The notes: generated from the letters alone by a model not told the origin. A DNA stretch of 64,000 nt from a bacterium (GCA_018266105.1 JAFEBA010000072.1:1-64000), one strand, 5' to 3'; shown: positions 8,782 through 17,398, counted from the stretch's first letter. Translations and numbers: made by a program.

Positions 8782-9913
8782 TGGGCGCCGCCTTCTCGCT
8801 GGCGCGGCCACGCCCGAACCAGAACTGAGCTACCTTGAAAAGGGGGTGCTGCTCCTGACTCTTGGGCAACTTAACCGCCCAGGCCGATTCCAGGGCGCGT
8901 TTGCGGGCCTGCTGAAGTAATCCAGGATCGCCTTCGATCTGGGCGCGCTCGGTCAAACACTCCAGATAGAGTAGCTGAGCGTCCAGGTTGGCGGGCTCTT
9001 TGCGCAACACGTCTTCCACCGCCGCCTCGGCCTCCCGATACATCTGACGCATCAAGAAGAGTCGAGCCATATCCACGACCAGATCCTGCCGATTGGGCTC
9101 AAATCGCATGGCCTCAAAGAGCTGAGCCAGAGTCATCTCCCAATAATAGTCTTCCAGCGAGTCGTCCAGCAGTCCGCTGTTCGTATAATCGTAATAGACC
9201 TTGGCCAGCTCCACGCGCAGGCCCACGTCATCGTGACGGAAAGCCAGCTGTTCCTTGAGCTGGTAAATTCGCGTAGCATAATCGCGTTCGAATTCGTCCA
9301 GGCGCGAGAGGGCGAACTGGTAGACCTCCGGGCGACGGTCCTGGGACAGCTCACGCAGCATGATCAGGTCGCCACGTTTCCGCTGGTCGGCCAGTTTATT
9401 GATGATAGCGATGGCCGTGGCCACATCAGCATAGGGCAACAGGTCCACAATAGGCTGTGTGCGTAGCTCTTCTCTGAGCTGGACGTCAAAAGCGCCAGCG
9501 TGATCGGACTTGTGGTGAGCGGTGGTGCGCACAAACATTTCGGCCTTCACCACATCCACCAGAGGCATCTCGGTTGGCTGCCCCACTCCGAAGAGATAAC
9601 AGGCGACACCCGCCAGAAAACCCAGCGGGCCTCCAAAGAAGGCAAAGAAGGCCACCAGCAAAGCCCAACCGGCGCTGGAGGGATGACTGCCCTTAGCCAC
9701 TCTGGCTCCAAAATAAGCCAGCACTGAGCCCGTCAAGTGCAGCCCCACGCCGAACCAGGGGAACCCGCCCACCTGGACACCGCGGGGAGCTGAGGTCAGC
9801 ATCACAAAACAGGCAATCACGGAGCAGAGACCGCCCAGAGCCCAAATCAAAGCCGCAACCAGGGGTAAACCATCATCCTTTGGCGGACTATCATTGCGCA
9901 CGACGATTGTCAT
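8774..9913 (-). CDS. PelE-like membrane protein with TPR/helical-repeat C-terminus
   Basis: 379 residues: three to four N-terminal transmembrane helices (about residues 18-120), then a helical cytoplasmic region with TPR-like pairs, the clearest being MYREAEAAVEDVLRKEPAN. PelE of the Pel complex has the same plan (two or more TM helices, then TPRs) and occupies the slot between the other inner-membrane subunits, so this is the best candidate for it. Sequence similarity to PelE is not obvious by eye. ATG 9913 overlaps the stop of the STAS gene (ATGA), and the 3' end overlaps pelF, so the three are tightly coupled. Confidence 0.65.
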   Translation of the reverse strand: MTIVVRNDSPPKDDGLPLVAALIWALGGLCSVIACFVMLTSAPRGVQVGGFPWFGVGLHLTGSVLAYFGARVAKGSHPSSAGWALLVAFFAFFGGPLGFLAGVACYLFGVGQPTEMPLVDVVKAEMFVRTTAHHKSDHAGAFDVQLREELRTQPIVDLLPYADVATAIAIINKLADQRKRGDLIMLRELSQDRRPEVYQFALSRLDEFERDYATRIYQLKEQLAFRHDDVGLRVELAKVYYDYTNSGLLDDSLEDYYWEMTLAQLFEAMRFEPNRQDLVVDMARLFLMRQMYREAEAAVEDVLRKEPANLDAQLLYLECLTERAQIEGDPGLLQQARKRALESAWAVKLPKSQEQHPLFKVAQFWFGRGRASEKAAPNA

Positions 9914-10251
9914 GAGCGCACCTCCCGGGAAGCTTCTTGCCACTCGTAAACCACCGGCATCACTCTGGTCAGTGCCGTTCGATCAAAAAGAACTCGCAGT
10001 TCCGGATTCAGACCGGCCACAGCCATTCGTCCCTTGTGCTCCACCGTCAGGCGGCGATAGAAGGCGACCAGCCCCGCCAGGCCCTGGCCATCGACGTGCT
10101 CGACCTGGGCCAGATCGAGCACCACACGTGTGTGACCGGCCCGCAACTGGCGCTGGGCCTCCTCCCGGAAGTCGGCGACCGAACTCGCATCGAGTTTCCC
10201 CTGGAGATGAAGAATGACGACGGGGCCATCCAGCTGAGCGGTGCATTGCAT
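9910..10251 (-). CDS. STAS-domain protein (anti-sigma-factor-antagonist-like) lacking the phospho-serine
   Basis: 113 residues forming a single STAS domain (HLQGKLDASSV, then RVVLDLAQVEHVDGQGLAGLV). In SpoIIAA-type antagonists the loop reads DSSG and the second Ser is phosphorylated by a cognate kinase. Here it reads DGQG, so that serine is gone and classical partner-switching control is unlikely. It is coupled by an ATGA overlap to the PelE-like gene, so a structural or c-di-GMP-independent regulatory role in the exopolysaccharide complex is more likely than sigma-factor control. No strong ribosome site precedes ATG 10251. Confidence 0.88.
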   Translation of the reverse strand: MQCTAQLDGPVVILHLQGKLDASSVADFREEAQRQLRAGHTRVVLDLAQVEHVDGQGLAGLVAFYRRLTVEHKGRMAVAGLNPELRVLFDRTALTRVMPVVYEWQEASREVRS

Positions 10252-10316
10252 CGGCCGGGGTTCTGTTAGGCTTTCGAATTCCCTTTCGATTCATTTCAAG
10301 CGTTCCACTGATTTAC

Positions 10317-10655
10317 TCAGGATTGGGCCTTTCGCTGCCGATGAACCCACGGCCCGATCAAATTTCGGTCGGCTGAACGAATCGGCCGATAGCGAATTCC
10401 AGCCAGGACCAGATCGGACTCAGCTTTCTGCCAGAGCAAGGTCGCCTTGGCTCTCACGGCCCAGTCCGAGGCCAGCTGAAATTCAACCTCAAAAGGTTGA
10501 TCAGTATCAGGCAGGCGAGTGGGAAGCAGCAGACAGGCGCCATCCAGTCCGATGTCCAGTGCCAGACACTGTTCAAACTGGCCTCCCGGCGCCTGAAACC
10601 AGGCCAGGTACTCTCCCTCGGCCCGAGGAAATACACGTCGATTCGAGTCGCTCAT
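10317..10655 (-). CDS. Single PilZ-domain protein
   Basis: 112 residues from ATG 10655. RVFPR (RxxxR) lies at the N-terminus, but the second motif is DIGLDG, with Gly in place of the usual Ser of DxSxxG, so c-di-GMP affinity may be reduced. It precedes the STAS and Pel-like genes on the same strand and is probably the first gene of that operon. The start lies about 15 bases beyond the rpmG terminator with no visible Shine-Dalgarno. A longer in-frame ATG at 10697 would run through the terminator hairpin and is not credible. The transcript may be nearly leaderless or depend on read-through from rpmG. Confidence 0.82.
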   Translation of the reverse strand: MSDSNRRVFPRAEGEYLAWFQAPGGQFEQCLALDIGLDGACLLLPTRLPDTDQPFEVEFQLASDWAVRAKATLLWQKAESDLVLAGIRYRPIRSADRNLIGPWVHRQRKAQS

Positions 10656-10669
10656 CAGTGAATAAATAA

Positions 10670-10694
10670 AAAAAGACCCCGAAAGGCCTTTTTT
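10670..10694 (-). terminator. Intrinsic terminator downstream of rpmG
   Basis: Read on the minus strand it is an A-run, GGCC, a short loop, GGGGTC and a T-run, 8 bases after the rpmG stop. The stem is partly A/T and contains one mismatch. Confidence 0.75.
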
Positions 10695-10701
10695 CAAGAA
10701 G

Positions 10702-10881
10702 CTACTTTACTTCCTTGTGCACCGTGTGGCGCCGCAGGTTCGGGTTATACTTCTTCATCTCCATCCGATCCGGATGAGTCTGGCGGTTTTTCGTGGTGGC
10801 ATAGCGAGAAGGAGACGCCCCTTCTTTGCGAGCCTCGGTACATTCGAGGGTGATGATCACCCGGGTTTGTTTCTTGGCCAT
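10702..10881 (-). CDS. rpmG: 50S ribosomal protein L33
   Basis: 59-residue ribosomal protein: MAKKQTRVIITLECTEARK at the N-terminus, then RYATTKNRQTHPDRMEMKKYNP, a clear L33 pattern. It has one cysteine (residue 14) instead of the paired CxxC motifs of zinc-binding C+ L33, so it is the zinc-independent C- form. ATG 10881 follows GAAGGAGGCC (minus strand) with normal spacing. The gene stands alone with its own terminator; secE/nusG, a common neighbour, is not here. Confidence 0.97.
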   Translation of the reverse strand: MAKKQTRVIITLECTEARKEGASPSRYATTKNRQTHPDRMEMKKYNPNLRRHTVHKEVK

Positions 10882-11002
10882 TTTCGGCCTCCTTCAGTTG
10901 CTCTACAATCATCAGGTTCGCGCGGGTGAGCCTGGCTCCCGTAGCGAACACGGAACACCTCTTATAACAGATAGCTCAACCCCATGCAAGAGGATCCACG
11001 CA

Positions 11003-12025
11003 TTGCATATCCTACTGGCCAATGAAAACCGCGGTCGCGGCGGAGCCGAGCGGTTTACACTGCAACTCGGGCAGCGCATGCAAAGAGCCGGAGCCCGCGT
11101 GAGCCTGGCTTGCAGATCCAACTCCTGGTTGGCCCAGCAAGGCCTGGACAACGTTTTCCTACCTTATCGGGGTGAACTGGATCTGATTTCGGCCTGGCTG
11201 GCCCGAATTCAAAAAGTGGACGTGGTCCACTGCCAGGCCACTCGCGACCTGGCCGTTTTTGGAGGATTGGGGAGAGGTCGAGCGCGCTTGATCAAGTCCG
11301 AGCACTCCTTTCTGGACTCTCCCGGCTCGGCCTGGCTGCGGCGCTGTTATCGCCGGTGCCAGGCAATCGTCCCGGTCTCCCAAGCGCTTCAGACCCAGAT
11401 GGCCGGGATGCTTGGCTTTCCCCTCCCGTATCAAGTCGTTTACAACGCCATGGACCTGCCACGGCTTGGGATTCAGCCACCCGACGCCATGCGCGACCAC
11501 ACCTGGATCGGTTACGTCGGGTCACTGTTGGCCAGCAAGCAGGTTGACCACGTACTCAGGGCCTGCGCCTCAAGCCTTCGAACCAAACCGGAACTGCGTC
11601 TGCTGTTGGCTGGCGAAGGCCCGGAAAGTGAGGGTCTGCGAGCTCTGGCGGCCCAACTCGAGGTGGCCGACCAAGTCTGGATGCCCGGACACGTTGAAGA
11701 TCCGCTCCCCTATTTGGCAGGCCTGACGGTTCTGATCCAATCCAGCCCACGCGAGACCTTCTCGCTGGTGGCCATGGAAGCAATGAGCCTGGAAGTGCCG
11801 GTGGTGGGCTATGCAGGCTACGGACTGAGCGAAGTGGTGGAGGACGGACAGACCGGGCGCCTCTGCCCGCAGTCAGACCCCGAGGGCCTGGGCGCAGCCG
11901 TGCGCGACTACCTCGAAAACGAAGAGGTCCGTCGCCAACACGGCCGGGCCGGGCGGCGGCGGGTCGACCAATGCTTCAGTTGGGACGTCATACTGCCCCA
12001 ATGGCAAAAGCTCTACCAGGGATAG
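11003..12025 (+). CDS. Glycosyltransferase family 4 protein
   Basis: 340-residue GT-B transferase. The N-terminal domain begins with the loop LANENRGRGGAERF, typical of retaining GT4 enzymes that bind the acceptor near a Gly-rich turn. The C-terminal domain has YVGSLLASKQVD, LLLAGEGPE and the EX7E region SPRETFSLVAMEAMS. Start chosen: TTG 11003, 8 bases after AAGAGGA. A longer open frame extends upstream over rpmG on the other strand and is not used. There are no TM helices. Probably it adds a sugar to a surface glycan or lipid; it is separate from the Pel-like operon by strand, so a link to it is unproven. Confidence 0.88.
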   Translation: MHILLANENRGRGGAERFTLQLGQRMQRAGARVSLACRSNSWLAQQGLDNVFLPYRGELDLISAWLARIQKVDVVHCQATRDLAVFGGLGRGRARLIKSEHSFLDSPGSAWLRRCYRRCQAIVPVSQALQTQMAGMLGFPLPYQVVYNAMDLPRLGIQPPDAMRDHTWIGYVGSLLASKQVDHVLRACASSLRTKPELRLLLAGEGPESEGLRALAAQLEVADQVWMPGHVEDPLPYLAGLTVLIQSSPRETFSLVAMEAMSLEVPVVGYAGYGLSEVVEDGQTGRLCPQSDPEGLGAAVRDYLENEEVRRQHGRAGRRRVDQCFSWDVILPQWQKLYQG

Positions 12026-12034
12026 GAACCCTTA

Positions 12035-12718
12035 TCAGCTCGGCTGACGACGCCACATGACCAGACCGCTCGCGACCAGGCCAAGGATACTCAGAGCCAA
12101 CAGGTCGGTTACCCATAGCCCCAGCGAACCCCAGGCACTGCCATCGTGAAGATTGTAGGCCAGGCGCAGGAGGTCCCGACCGCGGCCGGATTGGACAGGG
12201 CTGGTTTCGGCCGGGACAAGCGACCAGTTCTCCTGCACACGCCGATGTAGCCCCTCATTGGTGAGCACCGAGAGAGTCCCGTCGAAGCCGACCTGGAAAC
12301 TCTGAATGGGGGCCTTGGAGGGAAAGTTGACCTTGGTCCACAGCTTGCCGCTGTCAATGCTTGAAAAGATTCCCTGCTCACGCAAGACGGCATAGTAATG
12401 ACTCGGCTCGTTCGGATGAAAGGCCACCGCCACCACCTGGTTGGCCTCCACCGGCAAACTGACGCCAGTAAAACTCTTGCCCCCGTTTTCACTGACGAAG
12501 ACCCCGCTATCCGTGCCAACCAGCACCAGATCTGGCTGACTGGCGCAAATAGCATGAGAGAGCAGGTATCGTCCGTAGGGACCGGCGCTGGGGGCAGCAG
12601 GGGGAAATATAAGCTTGCGATGATTCAGGCAAAGAGTGGTCAGAGCCGCAATCACCAGCCACAGGGAAGCTGCCAGACCGATCTGGCGATGCAGTGAACG
12701 CAGCTTGTTGGTGGTCAT
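12035..12718 (-). CDS. PepSY-TM-like membrane protein with an inserted BNR/YCF48-type repeat domain
   Basis: 227 residues. One TM helix near the N-terminus (about 15-33) follows RSLHRQIGL, the hallmark start of PepSY-associated TM proteins, and a second TM lies at about 198-222. Between them is an extracytoplasmic domain with Asp-box-like repeats (GTDSGVFVSENGGKSF, QGIFSSIDSGKLW) characteristic of BNR/sialidase-type propellers; only two or three blades fit, so the propeller is partial. Function unknown; PepSY-TM relatives act in metal or redox transfer. ATG 12718 is preferred over GTG 12721. It is divergent from the ABC importer gene with a 61-base gap. Confidence 0.7.
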   Translation of the reverse strand: MTTNKLRSLHRQIGLAASLWLVIAALTTLCLNHRKLIFPPAAPSAGPYGRYLLSHAICASQPDLVLVGTDSGVFVSENGGKSFTGVSLPVEANQVVAVAFHPNEPSHYYAVLREQGIFSSIDSGKLWTKVNFPSKAPIQSFQVGFDGTLSVLTNEGLHRRVQENWSLVPAETSPVQSGRGRDLLRLAYNLHDGSAWGSLGLWVTDLLALSILGLVASGLVMWRRQPS

Positions 12719-12779
12719 CACTCAGGCCATACCCAGATCGAACGCCAGGACAAACCCTGGCAACGGTCAAGCATGTGCG

Positions 12780-14948
12780 ATGCGTTGCTGGGTGTGGCTC
12801 TGGCTGCTGCTGGCCTGGCCCGCCTGGGGCCAGCCAATTGAAGTTGCCCTGTTTGAGGGCGGCGAAGGTCTGGACTTCTTCCAACGTTGCGCCCGCCGGA
12901 TGGGAAATGTCCACTGTCAGGGCGATCCGCGCATCAGCGAAAAGCTCCGTATCCGCCTGCTCGAAGGCAAGCCTCCCGAAGTCACCAACGCCAGTCTGCC
13001 CTTCGATCAACTCATCGAGAAAGGCAAAATTTTGCCCCTGGACGCCTGGCTGGATGGGCCCAACTGGGAAGGCACCGGGCGCTGGCGGGACGACTTTCTG
13101 CCCGGCAGCCTGGATCGCTTCAGCCAGGCTGGCCACGTTTATGGAGTGCCCCTGCAGTATACGGTGCAGGCTTGCTATTACAGCCGGTCCCAGTTCCGTG
13201 CCCACGGCTGGCAGCCGCCTCAGACCTGGGAGGAGTGGACCCGACTGTGCGACCGGATCCAACGGACCGGCCAGGCGGCGCTGGCTTTCCAAGGTCGCTA
13301 CACCTACTACGCCTCTCCTTTGATCCAGCATTGCTACTACTACCTGGCCGGCCCACAGGCCTACGCAGACCAGTTTCGCCTCAAACCGGGAAGCTTTGAC
13401 AATCCGGCCATGATCCGCGCCCTGGAAATGGTCCAGCAACTGGCTCTTCAACATTTTCAAGAAGGCTCAATGGGCATGAGTCATACCGAGGCTCAGCTCG
13501 AGTTTTTGCAGGGCCACGCGGCCATGCTGGTTTGTGGCTCATGGTTTAAAAGCGAGATGCGCGACAAGATTCCGGCCGGCTTTGAATTGGCCGAATTTCC
13601 CCTGCCCCCCCCGTCAGGCTGTCGAGTTCCGCCTGCCGCTCAGGTTGGAGCGGGCTATTTTTTTGTCTTCTCCGAATCGGCCCGGCCCGATCGAGGCGTC
13701 GATTATCTTCGACTGATCACCAGTCGAGCTCGAGCCGAAGAACTGGTGCGCTCCCAGGATCTGCCGGTGGCGATTCGAGGGGCCAATCGGCAGCTTTCCT
13801 CGGATTTGAATGGACTGAAGCAGATCCTGGAGGAGGCTCAGGCCAGCTTCGGGGAGGGGATGTCCAGCACCCATCCGGGAATGGCTCAGGTCTGGTCGGA
13901 CCTGCGCTTCGATTTGCTGACGGCTCGGGCCACTCCGGCTGTACTGGCTCGACGCCTGGAGGATGCCGCTTCGCGGCTGCGAGCCGGCCCGGGCCCGGCG
14001 AAATATCCGCTGCGGCCCTGGCTCTTCGTCTTGGGCCTGGCCGGACTATGGCTGCTGGGCAAAGGCGCGACCAGCAATCAGGCCCCTCAACGACCACGAC
14101 TGCCCTGGTCGGATGCTGTCTGGCTGGCCGCCCCACCGCTCTTCCTCTACTTATGCTTTTTTTGCCTGCCCGGCCTGGGCGCGCTGCTGGCGGCACTCAG
14201 CTCCTGGGATGGACTGACCCGACCCGCCTGGGCAGGACTGTCTAATTTTCAGCAATTGCTCGGAAATTCTCCCCGATTCTGGCAGGCATTGGGCAACAAT
14301 TTGTTTTTGATGGCCTGTATCCCCAGCCTGGTCACCCTCTGGTCCGTGCTTTTCGCCGTCCTGCTCCAGCCCGAACGACCGGCCCACCGCTTTCTGCGCG
14401 GACTCTACTTTCTGCCCAACCTGCTGGGCATCGGCGGCATCCTGATCTGGCAGCAGCTTTATCATCCCCAAGGGCCGCTCAACCGCCTGCTGGTCGCCCT
14501 GGGAGCTCAGAATATGGCCAACTTCACCTGGCTCAGCCAGGATCATCTTTACCCCAGCCTGCTCCCCCTGGCCTTATGGAGCGCCGGAGGATTTCAACTG
14601 GTGCTGTGCAGCGCCGCTCTGTCCCAGGTGTCCGAAGACTTGGTGGACGCGGCTCGCCTGGAAGGAGCGACTCCCTGGCAGCAATTCTGGGCCGTCTCCT
14701 GGCCAAGCCTTCGTCCCACCGTGCTGGCCGGGTATTTTCTACTGCTGATCGGTGCCATCAAGTCATTCGAGACCATCTGGCTCTTCACCAATCAGGAACC
14801 CACCACCCAGGTGCACGTACTGGGAACCCTGTTGGTCCAGACGGCCTTCGCCGAACTCAACCTGGGCGAGGCCACCGCGCTGGCCGTCATCTTGCTAGGA
14901 TTGGTGCTGGTTCTTCAACGCCTGCTCAATCGTTTGGAGCTCGAATGA
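12780..14948 (+). CDS. Sugar ABC transporter: solute-binding protein fused to MalF-type permease
   Basis: 722 residues. A signal peptide (about 1-18, ending AWG) leads into an extracytoplasmic sugar-binding protein domain (about 19-410, SBP_bac_1/8 type, with FLPGSLDRF and YGVPLQYTVQACYY). This runs into a TM helix near 420 and then a six-helix MalF-type permease (about 440-722). The permease EAA loop, which contacts the ATPase, is clear: DAARLEGATPWQQFWAVSWP. The reading frame is continuous through the junction, so the fusion is real and not a misread stop. The stop overlaps the MalG-like gene as ATGA. No ABC ATPase lies nearby, so a shared ATPase encoded elsewhere must energise it. Confidence 0.9.
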   Translation: MRCWVWLWLLLAWPAWGQPIEVALFEGGEGLDFFQRCARRMGNVHCQGDPRISEKLRIRLLEGKPPEVTNASLPFDQLIEKGKILPLDAWLDGPNWEGTGRWRDDFLPGSLDRFSQAGHVYGVPLQYTVQACYYSRSQFRAHGWQPPQTWEEWTRLCDRIQRTGQAALAFQGRYTYYASPLIQHCYYYLAGPQAYADQFRLKPGSFDNPAMIRALEMVQQLALQHFQEGSMGMSHTEAQLEFLQGHAAMLVCGSWFKSEMRDKIPAGFELAEFPLPPPSGCRVPPAAQVGAGYFFVFSESARPDRGVDYLRLITSRARAEELVRSQDLPVAIRGANRQLSSDLNGLKQILEEAQASFGEGMSSTHPGMAQVWSDLRFDLLTARATPAVLARRLEDAASRLRAGPGPAKYPLRPWLFVLGLAGLWLLGKGATSNQAPQRPRLPWSDAVWLAAPPLFLYLCFFCLPGLGALLAALSSWDGLTRPAWAGLSNFQQLLGNSPRFWQALGNNLFLMACIPSLVTLWSVLFAVLLQPERPAHRFLRGLYFLPNLLGIGGILIWQQLYHPQGPLNRLLVALGAQNMANFTWLSQDHLYPSLLPLALWSAGGFQLVLCSAALSQVSEDLVDAARLEGATPWQQFWAVSWPSLRPTVLAGYFLLLIGAIKSFETIWLFTNQEPTTQVHVLGTLLVQTAFAELNLGEATALAVILLGLVLVLQRLLNRLELE

Positions 14949-15742
14949 GTCGTCTGCTACTGGGGCTGGCCGCGCTCTCGGTGGTTTGCCCCCTGATCTG
15001 GATTTTACTGGCCTCGCTGCGTCCCAGCCCCGAGGTCTTTCTCAATCCGCTGGGCTGGCCGGATCACTGGACCTTGTCCAACTACAAAACGGCCCTGGCT
15101 CTGGGCGGCTTCACCAGCTACTTTGCCAATTCGCTCTGGATCACGCTGGCTTCCACCCTGCTCACGACCTTTCTGGGCGCCAGCCTGGCCTTTTGTCTGG
15201 CCCGCTTTCGTCTGCCCGGCCACTCATTAACCCAAGGCCTGCTGGCGACCGGCCTGGTCCTGCCCTTGCAACTGGTGGTTCTACCGCTCTTTTTCTGGCT
15301 CAAAGGGCTGGGGCTGCTAGGCACCGAGAGCGGCCTGATTCTGGTCTATACGGCCAGTGGCATCCCCTACGCCGTGCTGCTTTTACGAGGCTTTTTCAGC
15401 AGTCTTCCCCAAGAGTTATTTGAGGCCGCCCAACTGGACGGCTGCACGCCGCGGCGAGCCTTCCGAGAAATCTTTCTGCCTCTGGCTCGACCCGGACTGA
15501 GCACGGTGGCTTTGTTCACGGCCGTCAGCATCTACAATGAATACTTTCTGGCCTTCATTCTCCTGGGCCAAGGCACCCTGCCCCTGGGCCTGGCCAATCT
15601 GACCATCGTCAGCCAGTACCACGGCGACTTTGGCCAACTCTACGCCGGCCTGGTGCTGGCCATGCTGCCCAGCGTTCTGCTCTACGCGACCCTGCATCGC
15701 CATATCCTGACCGGACTTGCCCAGGGAGCAGTGAAAGGCTAG
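14945..15742 (+). CDS. Carbohydrate ABC transporter permease, MalG family
   Basis: 265-residue inner-membrane permease with six predicted TM helices and the EAA loop EAAQLDGCTPRRAFREIFLP. It begins at ATG 14945, overlapping the stop of the fused binding-protein/MalF gene, so the two are co-translated. It would pair with the MalF-type half to form the sugar channel. The substrate is unknown and the operon ends here: no ATPase or glycosidase follows. The acyl-CoA dehydrogenase converges from the other side after 21 bases. Confidence 0.94.
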   Translation: MSRLLLGLAALSVVCPLIWILLASLRPSPEVFLNPLGWPDHWTLSNYKTALALGGFTSYFANSLWITLASTLLTTFLGASLAFCLARFRLPGHSLTQGLLATGLVLPLQLVVLPLFFWLKGLGLLGTESGLILVYTASGIPYAVLLLRGFFSSLPQELFEAAQLDGCTPRRAFREIFLPLARPGLSTVALFTAVSIYNEYFLAFILLGQGTLPLGLANLTIVSQYHGDFGQLYAGLVLAMLPSVLLYATLHRHILTGLAQGAVKG

Positions 15743-15763
15743 AAATACCCGAGAGCTTTTTCT

Positions 15764-17398
15764 TCAGGCCAGAGCCGGCACCCCGGACTGCCAGCCCCTT
15801 TCCACCATGGCCTCCAACGGAGTGCCCGCCGGCAGGGTCCCAAACTCGGAGGTGCTGAACTCTCCAAGCCGGCTGGCGCAGAAGGCCTCGGCCATGAACC
15901 CGGGAGAGTGACGCCAGAGCAAGGAGGCCTGCAGAGCCAGGGCCATACGCTCCACCAGTCGACGGGCCCGAACCTCGGCATCCTCCGCCCTGAACCAGGA
16001 GGCCTTGAGTTTCTCCACCCACTGATCCAGGCGAGAGTCGGCGCCCCGCGTTTTTTCCAGTTCCACAAAGAACAGGTCCAGCGTGTGCGGAGTCTTCTGC
16101 ACCGCCCTCAAGACGTCCAGACAGATGACGTTGCCGCTGCCTTCCCAGATGGAGGCCAACGGCATTTCGCGGTAGATACGCGGCATCACCGATTCTTCCA
16201 CGTAACCGCTGCCGCCCAGGCACTCCATGGTCTCCTGACAGAAACGAGCCCCGCGCTTGCAAATCCAGAACTTGGAGACGGCCGTGGCCAGCCGCACGAA
16301 GTGAGCTTCTTGCTCTTCCTGAGAACCATAGCCGGAGGCCAGACGCATCATCAATTGCAAAGCGGCCTCCCAGTCTAAAACCAGATCGGCCAGCACGTTC
16401 CGCATCAGCGGCTGCTCCACCAGGCGTTTGCCAAAGGCTAAGCGGTGGCGGCAATGATGCAGGGCCTGCACCAGGGCCGCTCTCATCAACGCGGTCGTGC
16501 CCACCACGCAGTCCAGACGAGTGTGGTTGACCATCTCAATAATGGTGGGCACACCCCGGCCTTCTTCTCCAACCCTCCAGGCGATGGCGCCATGATACTC
16601 GATTTCAGAGGAGGCATTGGCGTGGTTGCCCAGTTTGTCCTTGAGCCGTTGGATGTGCATTCGATTACGCGAGCCATCCGGCAGAATACGTGGCACCAGA
16701 AAGCAGGTCAGGCCACTGGGCAACTGAGCCAGTGTCAGGAACACGTCACACATAGGGGCCGAGCAAAAAAACTTGTGTCCTTGTAGACGATAGGTCCCGT
16801 CTTGCAAGGATTCAGCGGCAGTTGTGTTGGCGCGAACATCGCTGCCGCCCTGTTTCTCGGTCATGGCCATTCCGGCCAGACAGCCCTTTTTCTGTTCTGG
16901 CCTGCGCAGGCCGAAGTCATACTCACGCGAGGTCAAACGCGGCTCCCAGACAGCGCTGAGCTCGGGCTGACGACGCAGCGCCGGCACTGCCGCGAAGGTC
17001 ATCGTCAAAGGACAGCCCACACTGGCCTCGATCTGGGTCAACAGATAATGCAGACCGACCCGGGCCTGATGGGCACCAGCGCGCTGTTCCACCCAGGGCA
17101 GAGAGTGCACGCCCGCGTTCACACCCGCCTGCATCAAGCGGTGCCAGGCCGGATGAAACTCAACCTCGTCGATGCGCTCGCCTTGACGGCTGAAAGCCAC
17201 CAGTTCCGGTTTGTGACGATTGGCCAGGCGTCCCTGATTCTGCCAATCCGGATCCCCCACTTTAGCGCCCATCTCGGTGAGAAGAGGGACCGACCAGGCC
17301 GCCTGAGCCTGAATCATTTCAGAGAGCACCGGGTCGCTCTCAAATCCGTTGTAATCGGTTAGATCGTCGGGCTGATTGAGAGGAGGAAAAATCTGCAT
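15764..17398 (-). CDS. Acyl-CoA dehydrogenase, AidB-like
   Basis: 544-residue flavoprotein close to E. coli AidB in length and pattern. Motifs in order: NQPDDLTDYNGFESDPVL at the N-terminus, RLANRHKPEL, FHPAWHRLM, MTEKQGGSDVRANT (FAD binding), RLKDKLGNHANAS, and YREMPLASIWEGSGN, which carries the catalytic Glu. AidB-type proteins have weak isovaleryl-CoA dehydrogenase activity and bind DNA in the alkylation response. The substrate here is unknown. ATG 17398 follows GAAGAAGG at about 4 bases. It is divergent from threonine aldolase with a 61-base shared upstream region. Confidence 0.93.
   Translation of the reverse strand: MQIFPPLNQPDDLTDYNGFESDPVLSEMIQAQAAWSVPLLTEMGAKVGDPDWQNQGRLANRHKPELVAFSRQGERIDEVEFHPAWHRLMQAGVNAGVHSLPWVEQRAGAHQARVGLHYLLTQIEASVGCPLTMTFAAVPALRRQPELSAVWEPRLTSREYDFGLRRPEQKKGCLAGMAMTEKQGGSDVRANTTAAESLQDGTYRLQGHKFFCSAPMCDVFLTLAQLPSGLTCFLVPRILPDGSRNRMHIQRLKDKLGNHANASSEIEYHGAIAWRVGEEGRGVPTIIEMVNHTRLDCVVGTTALMRAALVQALHHCRHRLAFGKRLVEQPLMRNVLADLVLDWEAALQLMMRLASGYGSQEEQEAHFVRLATAVSKFWICKRGARFCQETMECLGGSGYVEESVMPRIYREMPLASIWEGSGNVICLDVLRAVQKTPHTLDLFFVELEKTRGADSRLDQWVEKLKASWFRAEDAEVRARRLVERMALALQASLLWRHSPGFMAEAFCASRLGEFSTSEFGTLPAGTPLEAMVERGWQSGVPALA

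Noticed and set aside
10826..11002. Longer N-terminus for the GT4 glycosyltransferase
   Set aside because: It runs antisense over rpmG and its promoter region; TTG 11003 has AAGAGGA at the right distance and starts at the family's first beta strand.
12507..13460. 317-codon antisense open frame under the fused ABC protein
   Set aside because: The plus-strand frame carries a signal peptide and a solute-binding domain over the same bases; the antisense product is low complexity without motifs.
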